From assembly GCA_947036575.1 (NCBI GenBank), contig CAMQSH010000126.1:1-5714 (forward strand): DNA of 5,714 nucleotides, written 5' to 3'. The stretch is from an uncultured Brevinema sp. GTDB lineage: Bacteria > Spirochaetota > Brevinematia > Brevinematales > Brevinemataceae. This document shows positions 4,644-5,714 of this stretch, piece by piece; within the stretch, counting starts at the first letter, position 1, and the number at the start of each line of letters is the position of its first letter. A program made the position numbers and the translations under genes. Below the pieces are notes generated by a model, which was given only the letters and a program-made list of their open reading frames with translations, was not told the origin of the DNA and did not search any database.

Positions 4644-5064
4644 ATCTGGTATAGTAGAAAAATTTAATAATTCTGATTCTAGTTTTACTTTTGAATATAG
4701 AACATATGTTACTGTTGGATTTGATTTTTCTAAATTATATAGCCCTAAGAATTATCAAAAAAGAACATTTTAAGTGAGAATCAAGGGATCAAGTGACGAG
4801 AGGATAATAATGAAGAAAATAATTTTTATATTACTATTTATATTAATAATAGGGCAGACTTATGCTCAAGAATCAGAATCTTATAAAAACCATGCTTTTC
4901 GTGTTTATGGTAGTTTAGGTTATGATATTGCTGGTATAGAGCTTACTGCTATTGGCTTTAATATGGGTGGGGGATTATCTTATACTTATGAATTTGGAAA
5001 AATAGATTCAAAACATTTTGTGGGTGTTTCTGTTGATACACAATTAGGTGGGATTGGTTTCCCA
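4641..5064 (+). repeat. 424-bp tandem direct repeat, unit 2
   Basis: An exact copy of unit 1 directly abutting it. Unit ends show only about one base of strict microhomology (CTA before unit 1, CCA at the end of each unit), so the event was not driven by long pre-existing repeats. Confidence 0.95.
4644..4773 (+). pseudogene. Orphan 3' end of barrel gene A
   Basis: These bases duplicate the last coding part of barrel gene A (coding there for ESGIVEKF through YQKRTF) but have no start and follow the TGA of B' out of frame. They are untranslated ballast between the truncated and intact B genes. Confidence 0.85.
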
Positions 5065-5481
5065 GGTTTATTGTTTTTTAATCTTCAAAGCTCTTTTGGT
5101 ATAGGACAGCGTTATGAAGATGGAGGGCGATTCTTTTTTGATATTCTGGGTGTTGGATATGCTCTGATAAATTATTCCTCAACAAGGTATGAAAACAACG
5201 AATATTATGAAGAGGTATCAATAGATAATAGTTCTACAGCTATGGGGGTTTTAATCAATGCATTGAGTTTTCATCTCACAACCTCAACAGGTTTTTATTT
5301 TTCTTGGAGAAATAATGTGATACTTTATAATAGATATAAGAGAACAGATACTCATAAATCTGGATCAGCAGAAAAATTTCAAGGTGCATTTTTTGATTTT
5401 GAATACAGAACATATTTTACTTTTGGCTTTGATTTATCTAAAAAATACAATCCTAAAGCATATCAAAAGAGATCTTTTTAG
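4810..5481 (+). CDS. Putative outer-membrane beta-barrel protein B
   Basis: The product is 223 aa with a signal peptide (residues 1-19, TYA-QES) and the same barrel-like pattern as protein A: FRVYGSLGYD, MGGGLSYTYEFG, FVGVSVDTQLGG, FFFDILGVGYALI, GFYFSWRNNVILY, FEYRTYFTFGFDL, ending KRSF. Differences from A cluster in two segments, a short insertion after GYD (IAGIELTAIG) and the region around YENNEYYEEVSIDN, as expected for surface loops. The start is ATG 4810 with GAGAGGA five bases upstream; the same-frame GTG at 4774 is not needed. No promoter of its own is visible, so it probably depends on transcription from upstream of 3693. After the duplication this now passes 166 untranslated bases behind the B' stop. 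No named family recognised. Confidence 0.83.
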   Translation: MKKIIFILLFILIIGQTYAQESESYKNHAFRVYGSLGYDIAGIELTAIGFNMGGGLSYTYEFGKIDSKHFVGVSVDTQLGGIGFPGLLFFNLQSSFGIGQRYEDGGRFFFDILGVGYALINYSSTRYENNEYYEEVSIDNSSTAMGVLINALSFHLTTSTGFYFSWRNNVILYNRYKRTDTHKSGSAEKFQGAFFDFEYRTYFTFGFDLSKKYNPKAYQKRSF

Positions 5482-5610
5482 TTTTTAGTATCTCTTTTAT
5501 AAAGAAGAAGCTTTGTAAAAATATTTAAAAAATATCTTAATTTAAGGTATATAAAGAGTAATATTTTTGTTTGTTTTTATCATATAAAATAATTAAAAAA
5601 AACAAAAAAA
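5482..5610. other. AT-rich intergenic stretch after the barrel operon
   Basis: No ORF is seen. ATATCTT and AAGGTAT (around 5531-5549) can form a small stem, and CTCTTT (5492-5497) can pair with AAAGAG (5554-5559) around it; T-rich sequence follows (5563-5579). This may be the weak terminator of the operon. From about 5584 A-tracts lead into the promoter at 5615 and could act as an UP element. Confidence 0.4.
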
Positions 5611-5614
5611 CCCC

Positions 5615-5643
5615 TTGACAAAACAAGGACAATATTATATACT
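5615..5643 (+). promoter_or_regulatory. Strong consensus sigma70 promoter at the right edge
   Basis: TTGACA (5615-5620), 17 bp, then TATACT (5638-5643), preceded by A-tracts at 5594-5610. The predicted start falls near 5650 inside an 11-base palindrome, TAACTGAGTTA (5647-5657). The remaining leader of about 65 bases contains GGAG (5685-5688) but no ATG, GTG or TTG after it before the window ends. The driven gene lies outside; a ribosomal RNA or other stable-RNA operon is a reasonable guess. Confidence 0.75.
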
Positions 5644-5714
5644 TACTAACTGAGTTATTCAAGATTGTCATTAAATAGCATATTGGAGAAAATAAGCGAT
5701 AATTTATTTTCAAA

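Noticed and set aside
4641..4671. Recoding of the TGA at the end of B' as tryptophan, rejoining a longer protein
   Set aside because: Reading through gives only a few residues before a TAA in the same frame, and the frame does not match gene A, so no fusion protein results.
1..5714. Bacteroidota origin, suggested by signal peptides ending in YAQ
   Set aside because: Good Shine-Dalgarno sites and TTGACA/TATAAT-type promoters recur here, which is unlike the promoter and leader style of Bacteroidota.

Overview
The window is AT-rich (about 30% GC by eye). It carries Shine-Dalgarno sites, sigma70-type promoters, standard stop codons, N-terminal export signals and proteins that look like outer-membrane beta-barrels ending in phenylalanine. 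This fits a low-GC diderm bacterium. A spirochete is my best guess, from the style of the signal peptides (LYSQE, YAQES) combined with good SD and sigma70 signals; the species cannot be fixed from sequence alone. No gene here is a clear housekeeping marker, and the region reads as accessory and rich in paralogs.

Layout. (1) 1-142: the last codons of an upstream plus-strand gene, then a strong symmetrical terminator shared with a convergent gene. (2) 143-901, minus strand: an APH/choline-kinase-family phosphotransferase, whose promoter geometry points to a GTG start 12 codons inside the longest ORF. (3) 902-2936: two paralogous secreted proteins of unknown function (1032-1628 and 2328-2936) flank a small membrane-protein locus (1749-2197). 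That locus is split into two frames at a run of seven A's. Each of the three transcription units is preceded by a copy of the same element, a hairpin terminator whose 3' arm contains the next promoter's -35 box. (4) 2937-3692: an orphan cytoplasmic protein (3061-3519) bracketed by apparent gene debris. Upstream lies a decayed copy of the 5' end of the barrel-protein gene; downstream lie a terminator and a short in-frame relic of the secreted-protein family. (5) 3693-5481: two paralogous putative outer-membrane barrel proteins in one operon, interrupted by an exact 424-bp tandem duplication that created a truncated third copy between them. (6) 5482-5714: intergenic, ending in a consensus promoter (TTGACA-N17-TATACT) behind A-tracts. 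The leader contains no start codon by the window edge, so a stable-RNA operon may begin just outside.

How it fits together. The secreted and barrel families are probably envelope proteins that expand, recombine and decay here. The repeats, the relics and the fresh duplication all record that process. I see no defence system, CRISPR array, transposase or tRNA. The most interesting items are the 424-bp duplication, the fused terminator/promoter repeats and the frame break at the A7 tract. Function of the secreted, membrane and orphan proteins is unknown.
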